A stretch of DNA of 64,000 nucleotides from assembly GCA_012845835.1 (NCBI GenBank), contig JABAKD010000010.1:9481599-9545598 (forward strand). The letters are read 5' to 3'. The notes beneath the pieces are model-generated. The model was given only the letters and a program-made list of their open reading frames with translations, had not been told where the DNA came from and ran no database searches. The stretch comes from Undaria pinnatifida. Taxonomy: Eukaryota; Sar; Phaeophyceae; Laminariales; Alariaceae. Position numbers and translations under genes: made by a program. Below, piece after piece: positions 12,001 through 22,700 of the stretch. How positions within the stretch are numbered: the stretch's first letter is position 1; each line of letters starts with the position of its first letter.

Positions 12001-13450
12001 GTTAATCATTGAAGCAGCAGGTCAGAGGTATGAACGCGTGCTACGATTGAGGCGGAGCACGTTTATTCTGGGGTTCCTCATTTTCGGAGCTTAAGACATG
12101 TCCTTCTTAACCCAAAAATTGATTTGGAGCAAAACGAAACTGCCACCGGATGAAAAATCTCATGGCCTAGGTACACAACCAGAATCATGCCAAAAAAAAT
12201 GTTCTATTTCGGACGATTTTAGGAGCCCCGTCATTCAGAAAATGTCTCAGGCGAAAAGTGCTACTTCTACCGTAGCACATGCCTATAAACAGACAGCGCA
12301 GTTTCTATACCTCGGCGGCATTATCCACGAAGACGCTGACCTCATGGTTGAGCTTAAGCGACGGGTCCGACTCATGAGGGCATGCTAGAAGCGGTTCGGT
12401 CCAGAGCTATACCATATGACGACCGCCTGGTTCACCCTGAAGGTTCGCCTGTTGAAGGCCGGTTCAGCCTGAAGGTTCACCTGCTGAAGGCCGAGGTGAT
12501 TGAGACCCTGCTTTACGGGTGTGTGACGTGCACCCTCAACGCGACTCACTATGAGAAGCTCCGAAAGGCGCAATTCAAAGTCCCCCGGCGAGTCCGTGAC
12601 TTCCAACGTCGTGCGGACCACACCAACCTCTCGTACGCCAAGGCCCTCAAATGGACGAAATGCGAGAGCATCGAAACGACCATCCGAAAACGGGGGCTCT
12701 CCTTTGGTTAAATGGTACGGCGAAACAAGGGGCGATTATCCGATCAAATGATGATTGCGTAGATAACCGGTGGAAACTCGGGATCAGGTGGGCCACCGAA
12801 CAACTGGCTCAAAACCCTGAGCGACGACCTCGCCGCTTTTCGATCCACCGAGCCACGGCAGTTTGCAGTTGAAACCGTACTATAGATTCATGCGGCAAAG
12901 AAGGCGGGCAAGTGGTACCGGGTGATCCTCGAAGAAGCCGAACGGTTCATGGCCAGGTGGCACGTAGAGGAGAAAAATAAGAGCTCTGAGCGCCGCGGAG
13001 CCCGGATGCGTGAGGCACAAAGCCGCAAGGGGGGAGGGGGGATTAGGGAAACAGCGGTTGAAGGAGACGGCAGACAGGATAGCACGGCACCAGGCCGACT
13101 ACAACCAGTGTTAGGTAGAACCCGTCGACGTACCCTCAAGTATGCGACTACCTTGTGTTTTGTTCTTGTTTTTGTTGTTTGGGTCGCCTGCTCCACCCCC
13201 CTCGGGGGTTCAGTGTCAGCCGATCCTGTGGGACTACCACCGCCGGTATGCGGGTTCTCGCTGAACCGGTTTTCCCCTTTTCTCTCTCATCCTTTCTTTT
13301 CCTTTCTCGTGCCTTTATGTTGTGGTTTTTCCCTTTTTCTTTTGCCGTTTCTGTTCCTTTTTGGGTGTTCTCGGGGGCTATTGAGGCGACGATGTCGATA
13401 TGGACACCGCCGTCGAAGATACAGTAAATCGAGGACGAAGTAGGCAGCAA
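9030..13450 (+). pseudogene. Decayed LINE copy, same family
   Basis: Parallel to the 42.4-kb LINE over nearly its whole length, but broken by several frameshifts and stops. Endonuclease pieces are at 9500-10350 ([22 protein letters not shown]), the linker at 10400-10900 and reverse transcriptase at 11200-12020 ([34 protein letters not shown] as [10 protein letters not shown]). The catalytic YADD has become HADD (near 11840). The reading is interrupted at 12030-12288 by an unrelated insertion and resumes with [15 protein letters not shown]. The end (12950-13130) keeps the RFMARWH segment. It is non-functional. Confidence 0.85.
12033..12288. mobile_element. MITE-like insertion in the decayed LINE
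   Basis: The LINE reading [13 protein letters not shown] is split here: left side GTCAGAGGTATGAA, right side CCTATAAACAGACA, consistent with a duplicated TATAAA-like target. The insert is about 255 bp with imperfect terminal inverted repeats beginning GTGCTACG and ending in its complement CGTAGCAC. The right half (AGGAGCCCCGTCATTCAG to CGTAGCACA) recurs at 20214-20277, so it is a dispersed family. Confidence 0.55.
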
Positions 13451-13579
13451 GGCTCCTAACCCTCTACCATCATAGTTGCGTTCGGAACCCAGTTTGGGCG
13501 CTGCCCCGACGCCGGCTCGGTGGTGTCATCTGCTCTGTTGCTGCGTGCTTTGCTTGCTTAATTATTTGGCTTCGGTTTT

Positions 13580-13960
13580 GTATTTGGCACGGGGGCGGGG
13601 GTGGCGGTATAGGCACCACTGTCGTCATAAAGAGTGCGCGGGTGATAGACCATGCGGCAATGCTCCTGCTCCTACAGTAGGGCCATTCGAAACCCGATGT
13701 GATTGCTGCCCCCGATGTTGGTTGGATGGCGTCATCTTCCGTGTTGCTAATAATAATCTGTAGTTGCTGGCTGTCTGTTGTGCTTTGTTTTTTAATTTTT
13801 TGTCGCGCCGTCCTGCTTTCCTCTTTCTTTTCATTTTTTTTTTGTTTTAGTGCAAATACTCTGGTGCGCTGGCTTGCATTTCTTGTTTTTGCCCGCGTGC
13901 GCGTTGCGGTTGGTATTACATGGCCAAGCTTGCAGAGATGAGTGTCGGCCCTATTCGTCG
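13580..13960 (+). repeat. Long dispersed repeat, forward copy
   Basis: GGCGGTATAGGCACCACTGT, GATTGCTGCCCCCGATGTTG and GTTGGATGGCGTCATC, parallel to 59330-59040 read on -. It joins the 3' end of the decayed LINE. Several short frames here are by-products. Confidence 0.45.
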
Positions 13961-14208
13961 AACTCACAGCTGGCGTCCTTTCACCTTGCTGGATTATCCG
14001 GAACAGAGATAGGAACGATCCCAGAAGTGACATCACCCTGTGACATAGAGCGGGAAATATCGTGGGCAGGTGGTCCCTCCGGAGTTCACAATTATTAAGC
14101 CCAATTTCCCCCATAAAAAACAGATTGAAGCTTGATCTCGACTAAAGTCGGCTCAGTAGCCGGACAATCCCGCTGTTGCCACGCCGGTTTGTAACCATCC
14201 ACCTCGAC

Positions 14209-15170
14209 CCATGACTCCCGACCACACCCCGGTCATCGACCTCAACTCGGTCGTAGCGTTCACCTCTTTCGAGGCCATCACCGCCGCGGTGACCACGGAA
14301 GAGGATTGAGCCCGAGTAGGGCTTCCGGACAGGGTTTTGGCGACTCCGGTCGCTTTGGCTGTTTCGCTCCTTTCGGGGCGGCTCCTGGCAGTCTGGTTGA
14401 AGTGCATCGGCGCAGCGTCTGCCGACAACCCGCCGGCCCTATTGTCTGTGGCGATCACGGCGGCTAGCGCCGGCATCGCCGCATCGGAATTTCTGCTGCG
14501 GATGCAGCGAGCCCTGCTGCAGGGTACCCTCGAGTACCTTTGGGGGAGCTCAGACCAAGGCGGTCTCCGAGAGGCGGGAGGATTCGCCGTCCTACCAACA
14601 GCGCTTCTACGGCACCTCCCAGACGCCGAGACACACAATCCACCCGCCTCACTCCCTTCCCTGCCCCGGACCCCCACTTGTAGCAACTCCCCTTCGAAGC
14701 GGGCCAGGCTCGACGAGGGCAGCTCCCTGGCGGCGTTCAGCACGGATGATGCGGAAGGCGCAGCCGGGGCGAGGGGCTCTCCGGCGGGAACACCACTGAC
14801 AGAAGTGACCCTCGACGGCGACTATCATGCAGAGAGCGATTTGAAAAAGCCCGCGAACAGCCTCGAGGTACATGCGTCTAATGGAGGTAGTCTCCCCGGG
14901 CGCGGAGGGAATGGCCATGGTGGAAGGCGTTTCACAGAACCAGTACAGAGAATTCAACGAATTCCCTCTGAGCGAGCAGAATAGGTCATGGGCAGCTTTC
15001 GGGAACAACCCGGTGCTGTAAACAGGACTATTAAGAGGAGAGATAGTAAAGGAAACGGAGGAATGGATTTCAGCGTTAACGAGTATGGGAGAAACAATGA
15101 AGGCGTTCGTTCCCCAGACTAAGGCCTTATCACGCAATGAAGGCCTCTCATCCGGGACAGACCGCTGAAA
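14209..15170 (+). pseudogene. Decayed protein-coding relic, possibly gag-like
   Basis: From ATG 14209 (MTPDHTPVIDLNSV...) a stop comes at 14310. The neighbouring frame is then open 14337-14984 (SNSPSKRARLDEG; Ser/Gly/Pro-rich), and a third frame carries QYREFNEFPLSEQNRSW, EIVKETEEWISALTSM and TKALSRNEGLSS to 15170. This frame-hopping series of coding-like segments between direct repeats fits a broken retroelement gag or a captured gene. No zinc knuckle is seen, so the family is unknown. Confidence 0.4.
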
Positions 15171-16299
15171 GTATTGGCGGGATGGCAGCACCGGCCGCGG
15201 GAGGTGATGCCATTGTTTTGACGCACACTATACCGGAAGAAGAAAGGGCATAAATATACTGCTGGATTATCCGGAACAGAGATAGGAACGATCCCAGAAG
15301 TGACGTCACCCTGTGACATATAGCAGGCAAGATCGTGGCCTGGTCGGCCCTCCCGAGTTCACAACTTTTAAGCCCGAGCTTCCCCCGAAAAAACAGATAG
15401 AAGCTTGATCTCGACCGAAGTTATCACCCACGCACCCAATCACGAAGCATCAAGCTACAGCATATCCGGATGCCTTATTCTTCTTCACCGTTGGTATAGT
15501 TCGGTTTGAGCGCCGGCTCAACAGGCAGCGCGCGACACTCAAACCGGCCTGTTCGCGACGGGATGGCACCACCGCCCGCGGAGGAGATGCCATTGTTTCG
15601 ACCCACACTATACCGAAAGATGAACAGGCACTAAGATACTGCTGTTAACATTTCGCCGACGCTTTAAGTCGTATATAGTTTGGGATCAATGAGACTTCTG
15701 CTGCGATCAGTCGGAGACTCTCACCCAGGGCTACTACCCCCGCGTTGATTCGATGGCAATCAACGCGTCACCTCGTCGCAGAGAGTAGTTACCCCGGTAA
15801 AATAAACACTACAAAATAAAACTGATGTCGTTGTCGGCGTGTCTCGCGCACAATGATGGGTGGGGGGGATGGTCTGTTTTCCCTAACCGCTTCGTACTCT
15901 CTCTAGCTGCTGCAAGGGAGCCGACGATGCAAGTGAGATCGTCTTGCTTTTTATGTACACCTATCAGGCTTTTCTCCCACCCCGAGGACGGCCTTCTTCC
16001 GGCCCCGGGTTTTGCTCCAAGATTACTGCTGTAACATTTCGCCGACGCTTTAACTCGTATATAGTTTGGGATCAATGAGGCCTCTCTGCTGCGGCATGAG
16101 ATCACACCCATACTTGTTGCCCATTTTCCCTTCTCTCAAGACGCAGTTTATTTGTCTGTAGTTGGCATCCTTCCTTCGGGTTTCTTGTCGTTCTTACGAT
16201 ACCCAAACTTGTATCGTACATTGACCCCTAGTAGATCCGGCTTCGCAGTCCCGTGCACAAGCTGTGTGCAAACGTGCAAACTTTGCGGATGGTCTGCAG

Positions 16300-16810
16300 G
16301 ACGTCCGCCTCTATGAACGCCGTTTGGCGAGAACGCTTCACTCTCGCCACGGCGGCGGATGCTGTTAACCCTATGTGCCTGTGTGTGCGACAGTTGCGGA
16401 CTGTCACCCCACGTACCCCATAAAAATGCCCATGGTCGTACGGTTCATCTTATGGCTCGCTGCCCCTCCCAACCGGGAGAGCGCACGGTGTACCGCTTCA
16501 TGTCCTCCGTGCCCGCCGCCCGCCATTGGATGTGGAGGTTGGCGGTCATCTGAGCCGGCGTTAACGCCACATATATAGTATTCCCGAATTCTACGTATAA
16601 CACTGGGGAACAAGAATCCTGACCTCTATGTCAGTGACCCGTGCATGGATTCGGCCTCATGTCGGCACTCTACCACAGCTGCGACCGTGCCGGCAGTCTA
16701 GGCTCTTACTTACCACGACTGCTTGGGAGGAACTTCGCAACATCTTGCGAGAGGGAATTGAAAAAGAACCTCTCGCTTCCCGTCATCTGCAACAATTTCG
16801 AGTGTTTAAG
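16300..16810 (+). other. Short broken frames between repeats, nothing recognised
   Basis: Fragments such as MNAVWRERFTLATAADA are interrupted within 40 codons. Probably more remnants of the same repeat complex. Confidence 0.3.
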
Positions 16811-16977
16811 TAGGCTCTGTTTTCCCTGACCGCTTCCTACTCGCTCTAGCTGCTGCACGCGGGCCGACGATGCAAGTAGGATCGTCTTGCTTGTTATGTA
16901 CAGCTATCAGGCTCTTCTCCCACCCCGGGGACGGCCTTCTTCCGTCCCCGGGTTTTGCTCCAAGATTACTGCTGTAT

Positions 16978-17115
16978 TTGCAATGTGTATCTCTGTTTCG
17001 TATTTTGTGACCTCAGAGCTCGTCTCTCTATGAGGCATCAACACGCACACTGGTTGTGCTGGATGTGGATGGGTGGAAATACCAGTATAAGCTGAAGAAC
17101 ACACACATTGACGCA
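16978..17115 (+). repeat. SINE-C head module, dispersed copy
   Basis: GTTTCGTATTTTGTGACCTC, GAGGCATCAACACGCACACT, TGGTTGTGCTGGATGTGGAT, GAAGAACACACACATTG. Other copies: 42260-42385, 47385-47490, 55768-56045 (with a 95-bp insert) and 58790-58900 (reverse). Confidence 0.55.
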
Positions 17116-17298
17116 GCACGCATTAGTTGACATGGTTGATATCATGGTGGGTGATGCCGAAGGGCCCGGATGGCGCATGGGTGTCCGGCAGATATAAACC
17201 ATGGCGTAGATGGAAGTTTTCCCCCACCTTGCGACACCACGAACAAGAGCAAGGACGGAAGAAAAAACAAAAGCAACCCCAACAATCAAGTATGACTC

Positions 17299-17698
17299 TT
17301 ATTTTGATAATACTAGTAGTGCCAGTGCGGTGGTACCAGGTACCACATCATTAATTAGCGCCGCGAAGCGCGCAACAGGGGCCAGAAGGAGGCGTGCTAC
17401 GCGCAGTATTTGCGTGAACCTATATGCCCGAAAAACACTTGACACGGTGCGTCTAGGCGCCTGAAACATGTTTTTGGCTATCATACATAGTAGGTAGTCG
17501 AAAACATGAAAAATCCCTAAATAAAAGTTACCTCCTCCGGTGGTTCAAACACGAGCAGATTGTTTTCACCTACGTACGGCGAAAGAATTTGCGCGGCACG
17601 AATCACGTCTTGACGCAGCACGCCTTCCGTATTCTGTTGCGCAACATATAGCAGTTCCGACCCAACAGTTAGTTGCGCCCGCGCAACAAGCGTAGCAG
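17299..17698 (-). CDS. Unrecognised protein, C-terminal two exons
   Basis: Not recognised. Exon 17698-17532 (acceptor ATAAG, donor GTAACT) and terminal exon 17460-17299 (acceptor TTTCAG, stop TAA) join in phase across a 71-bp intron. They give about 109 residues with coding-like composition: segment TVGSELLYVAQQNTEG, then an acidic FEPPEE at the junction, then a basic amphipathic stretch rich in Arg/Leu/Val (RFTQILRVARLLLAPVARF). The 5' end is open. An upstream piece 17962-17852 starting MGLKAIIFS with donor GTATGT ends in phase 0, whereas exon 17698 needs phase 1, so it does not join cleanly. The last residues run through the frequent word TACCAGGTA, so the true end could be earlier. The gene is divergent from the sulfotransferase. 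Confidence 0.4.
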
Positions 17699-17962
17699 CT
17701 TATCAGTGCCCTGCCAGGTTTCATGTTTTGATCTCATTGAGTATAGAGCATGATACGAGAATATCTGGAGAAGAGACGGGCACCGAAAGAAAAGGAGAAA
17801 ATGACGTGAAAAGCGGAAGAAGAGACGGGAAACAAACACCGGGAGACATACTTGTAAAAGTTTTCCTAGGAGCGTCTGTCCCGCCCTCGAGGGCTGGTTA
17901 GACGACCTCCTTGCTCCAGCTTCAGCGAAAAATATTGAAAAAATGATTGCCTTCAAACCCAA

Positions 17963-18352
17963 AGCCTAAGCCCGACCACCTGGAAAAATCTTGGAATTTA
18001 GATGTAATGAGGAGTTACCACGTATGTGGACAATCAACTGGTTTGTCAGAGCTGGGCCAAGTCGTAGATAATAACGAAATATGAATAATACTGCCACGTT
18101 CACCCCCCCCGCCCCTTTCCCACGCCTCCATACACGACCCTCCTGGCGCCATAAACAACAACTGACGACCGGCGCCAAAACGCCTTACCCCGCCCGCCTT
18201 GGAAATTGCTCGAAATGAAGATGCAACGAGGCATTAGTGTAGATTATTTACCATTTTGTCGAATCTGGACCAAGTCGTAAACACTACTGCCACGCTCACT
18301 CCTCCTCCCCTCCCCCTTTCCCGCACTTGCATGTATACGACTCCCCCCGGAC
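17963..18352. promoter_or_regulatory. Region between divergent genes, with a partial duplication
   Basis: Separates the unknown - strand gene from the sulfotransferase exon. A segment of about 200 bp (GACCAAGTCGTA ... CTGCCACGCTCAC ... ACAACCGG) is present twice, at about 17985-18180 and 18199-18395. The second copy runs into the first sulfotransferase exon. No TATA box was identified; the promoter role is inference from gene orientation. Confidence 0.3.
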
Positions 18353-19704
18353 ATGAAACAACCGAAGACAACCGGAAACGAGCCCGACGCAGTCCAGCAA
18401 GTGCAGCGCGGTCAAGTTGGCGATAACGCCACAGGAATACCGAGCGGCGCGGGGTCGATTAACCTTCGCCAGAGCGGGGAGGCGAACGATTGGCTCCCTT
18501 TGGTGGAGCTGGAGCACCCCTGGCAGTTTAAGGGGGCGGTCGCTCTCAAGTCCGAAAGAATCGCCTTCTGCCCGATCCAAAAAGTGAGAACTCCCCAAAA
18601 GCCCACCTGTGGTATTATTTTTTTCAACTCTTTTTACTATCACTGCAGAATACATCCCTCGCTAACTTCAAGTAACTTATTCCCCGAATCGTGGGGAAGT
18701 TCCAGAGCGGTTAGTCGATGCTACATGTGCCCCAGGTATGTGTTTACGATATATGATACCCTGGTCTATATCTCATAAGACTTAGTTTGGGTAGGCAATT
18801 GGTTTAACTCCTTACCAGTGATCGAGCGGACTAATACCTTCCAATACCTTCATAAATGGCGTCGTCGGCAGGACCTTAGGTTTTTGGGTCGTTGGTCCGA
18901 ATCTCACCATCCACCGATACTAAACGTTTACGGCTTTTCCACATGTTCAACTTGAAAAATACGCTCCCCAGGTATCCCCACAAAATGGAACCACGTGGAT
19001 ATTGACATGTCAGCCCGCGTGCTATTCCGCCGTTCCAGGGGGCGGGGGGTGTTATAAGGCTTAATTTGGGTAGGCAATTGGTTAACCTTTTACCAGTAGT
19101 CAAACAAACTAATACACGCTAATACCTTTAGCATATACCAGGTACAATACACGTACAATTAGTAGTTCGCATCAGGCAATTTGCATTTTTGGGCTGCCCC
19201 TTCCCATCCGCCCCCCATCCCCTATCTCCGCTTTCTTCTTTCATCCAGCTCCGTGATCCCTCAGCAGAGATCAACGGTACATGGTGTGTGTTGAGCGTGA
19301 CACTTTCCCATTCAAGTTATAGTCTAGACTAGCAGTAAACTACTGCTGGCATATATGAAAGCGTACACCATCCTGGACATAAATATAGTGACCGTTTGGG
19401 TGTGTAAATGAGCACCAAAATTTTCTTGCATTTCCGTTCAGAGTGGTGTAGAGCACGAGACGAGCCCGGCGGGCGGGCAGTGTCGCCAACGACCGTCTCC
19501 AACGAGTCGCAGATCCACTCAATGGGAAAACCGTTGCCCTTCCCTTTGCCCCCCCCCGACCTCGCCCCGCCCCACGCACACACCGCTTCCCGGCGAACTG
19601 CCAACGAAGATGGAAACCTCGATAGTCTCGCTCGCGCCGCCTTTTTTTTTTTGTTCAAACTTGACACACGCTAGCCAAGCGTGGGCTTGCGTCCATCGTC
19701 GCCG

Positions 19705-19735
<31 letters not shown>

Positions 19736-22700
19736 TCCACCCAACAGACCTATATGATCCGGGGGAGGTTTTTGTTGAGGATAATGTAGAGGTGCACCTT
19801 TTTCGTTTGTGAGGCTCACAACCACTTGAGGATACACGTAACAGCTGCTTATTATAATATTTCGGAAGTACGAGTAAACTCATAGTGCAAACGCGATGAA
19901 CAGACACCATGCGCTCGGTATACGAAAAACTTTTGCGAACAAACCCCCTTGGTATTCCGACGGGTTAACCCTTTTGGGACTCGTGTACATCTTGATTATA
20001 GTATAGCGACCAAAAAAACGACGTTGGCGGCGATATTTTCAAGCGCCCACCAGTAGCGTCAGGAGCGCATCATGCTGTGCCTGTCCCGTACGGGTCTTTG
20101 CATTGCCTGTCGACCGGACACCAATTGTATCATCTTACAACCAGCGGTGGCCGATGCCGTAATCGTCTAATTTCGTCGTGAATTTTTGCCCTCTGAAGTC
20201 TCAAACTGGTTAAGGAGCCCCGTCGTTCAGAACTGTGTTTTGGCCGAAAAATTCTACCACGTCTATCGTAGCACACGTCTCATCTATTTCAAATACGTCA
20301 GCTGTGAGTTCGATAAAAGGGCCGATACTTGTCTTTACAAGCTGCGTGATACACGTTGATTATAGTATTTCACGAGTTGAGTATGTAGTCTGAGGTATCT
20401 ACTACCTGGTATGTACCACCGGGTTGTGTTAATAGGACGATGAATGTAATTAAAAATACATGTTTAGTCAAGTGCTTTTTGGTGGTAAGTGGAGAAGTGT
20501 TTTGTCACACTTGACTGGTGGCTCGCTGCGCGAGAAGGCACTTGACGATCGTCGGGAGTGGCGGAATGTTTTATCACATTTGACTGCGCGAGAAGTCACT
20601 TGGCGATCGTCTGGAGTGGCGGAATGTTTTGTGTCACTGGACTGCGCGAGAAGGCACTTGGCGATCGTCGGGAGTGGCTGAATGATTTTTCACACTGGAT
20701 TGCGCGAGAAGGCACTTGGCGATCGTCGGGAGTGGCTGAATGTTTTGTCACACTTGACTGCGCGAGAAGGCACTTGGCGATCGTCGGGAGTGGCGGAATG
20801 TTTAGTCGGCGACTTTCGCTTTGAGGCGGAGAAAGTCACCGATAGGATGCTCGTACTTAGTCCCCTGTAAAGGGAACAGCAGAATTTGGCGAGGAAGGCC
20901 GCATGGTGTGATGACAATGTGCGCATGGGTTACGTTGTACGCAGGTGTAGGATGTAACGTGCTGAAAGACACGAACACTTGTTACAGGACGCACAGCCGT
21001 AGCTGGAGACGCATAGTCTAGACTACTTACATGGGAGATGATGCATACACAGATGATGGAAGGGATTTGTACCGCAGGAACTCTGGAGGAGGGTGAGGTA
21101 GTATGGCAGGTTCGAACACGTACGCGTATCCTACACACGCAAACACACAGGAGTACTGCTGCGCTACACATGTCATGTATGTGCTACACACAGACAGCGA
21201 GAGGTGTGTGCACACTGCTGTACACACCCGCATACACGGGTGATGGAAGGGATTAGTACCGCAGGAACGCTGTAGGAAGGTGAGGTAGTATGGCAGGTTC
21301 GAACACGTACGCGCATCCTACACAAGCAAACACACAGGAGTACTGCTGCGCTACACATGTAGACTATGTGCTACACACAGCGAGAGCTGTGTGCACACAG
21401 CTGTACATACACAGCCTTTTGAATTTTATGGTTTTGTAAGGACAAGGCGGGTTTTTTGGGAGGGATTTTTTTTCCGCAGCCCAGGGCACAACGAAGTGAA
21501 ATGTTTTTGGTGTGTGTTGTGTTCGTTGTCCCAAATGCCCCACACGAGCAGGATCGAACAGCAGAGGCGCAAATGTTCCAGCGCATGCACCACCGGCGCT
21601 GGGGTGGCAGGGCAGCCGAACGGTGCTTAGATGCTACTACTAGCAGTGTAGTGTGTGTTGGTGTTGGTGTGTGTGTCCCAAAATGAACCACCAGCTCGTT
21701 GTTTGCGTGCCAGGGTGTAGTTCGTAACGCCGTTTGATTTGAAGCGCAGCCGTTTGAATTTTATGGTTTTGTAAGGACGAGGAGGGTTTTTTGGGAGGGA
21801 TTTTTTTTCCGTAGCCCAGGGCACAACGAATTGAAATGTTTTTGGTGTGTGTTGTGTTCGTTGTCCTAAATGCCCCGCACAAGCAGGATCGAACAGCAGA
21901 GGCGCAAACGTTCCAGCGCATGCACCACCAGCGCTGGGTTGGCAGGGCAGCCGAACGGTGCTTGGATGCTACTACTAGCAGTGTAGTGTGTGTTGGTGTT
22001 GGTGTGTGTGTCCCAAAATGAACCACGAGCACTGGGTTGGCAGGGCAGCCGAACTGTGCTTGGATGGCAGCCGCACGGTGATTGGATGGTACTAGCAGTG
22101 TAGTGTGTGTTGGTGTTGGTGTATGTGCTGGGCTGGCAGGGCAGCCGAACGGTGCTTGGATGCTAGTAGCAGTGTCGGGGGGGGCGACGCGCCCCCCCCC
22201 GAACCCCTCCCCCCGGGACGCCCTTCAGTGTGCGTTGGCAGGGGCCCGACACAGTGTGCGTTGGAAGGACCCTCACCAGTGTGCGTTCGAAAAAGTACAT
22301 GGAAAAAGTATGTAATTGATTTTTAACAAGGCGAATCGACGTATGTAAACCGTGTTGTAGTTCGAAGTGTGTTATTTAACCAATAAGATCCTTCTGCGAT
22401 TCTCTTTATGGAACAACCAAAGTCAAAACTCTGCCCTATGAGTCGCATGTTATGGTCCCACATTTATATACCACCGGGTTATATTAATTGGAAAATATAG
22501 TGAACAAGGCGAATCGACTTGTATAGACCATGTTGTAGTTCGAAGTTCGAAGTATGCATTTAACCAACAAGATCCTTCTGCGATTTCTTTATAGAACAAC
22601 CAACGTCAAAACTCTGCCCTTTGAGTCGCATTTTATGATACCATATTTGAATGATTTCATATCCGTAAAGGCTTAAAATCCTTCTTGAATATATGTTTTT

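Larger units (their letters stand above)
13989..16978 (+). repeat. Patchwork of paired direct repeats
   Basis: Four pairs: 13989-14150 with 15263-15422 (CTGGATTATCCGGAACAGAG); 15177-15262 with 15560-15645 (GATGCCATTGTTT, CACACTATACCG); 15640-15710 with 16022-16095 (ACATTTCGCCGACGCTTTAA); 15875-16035 with 16815-16978 (ACCCCG(A/G)GGACGGCCTTCTT). The arrangement suggests nested or recombined LTR-type remnants. No element boundary could be fixed. Confidence 0.55.

Noticed and set aside
14153-15191. 196- and 180-codon reverse frames
   Set aside because: They lie opposite the relic at 14209-15170, whose forward segments look more coding-like.
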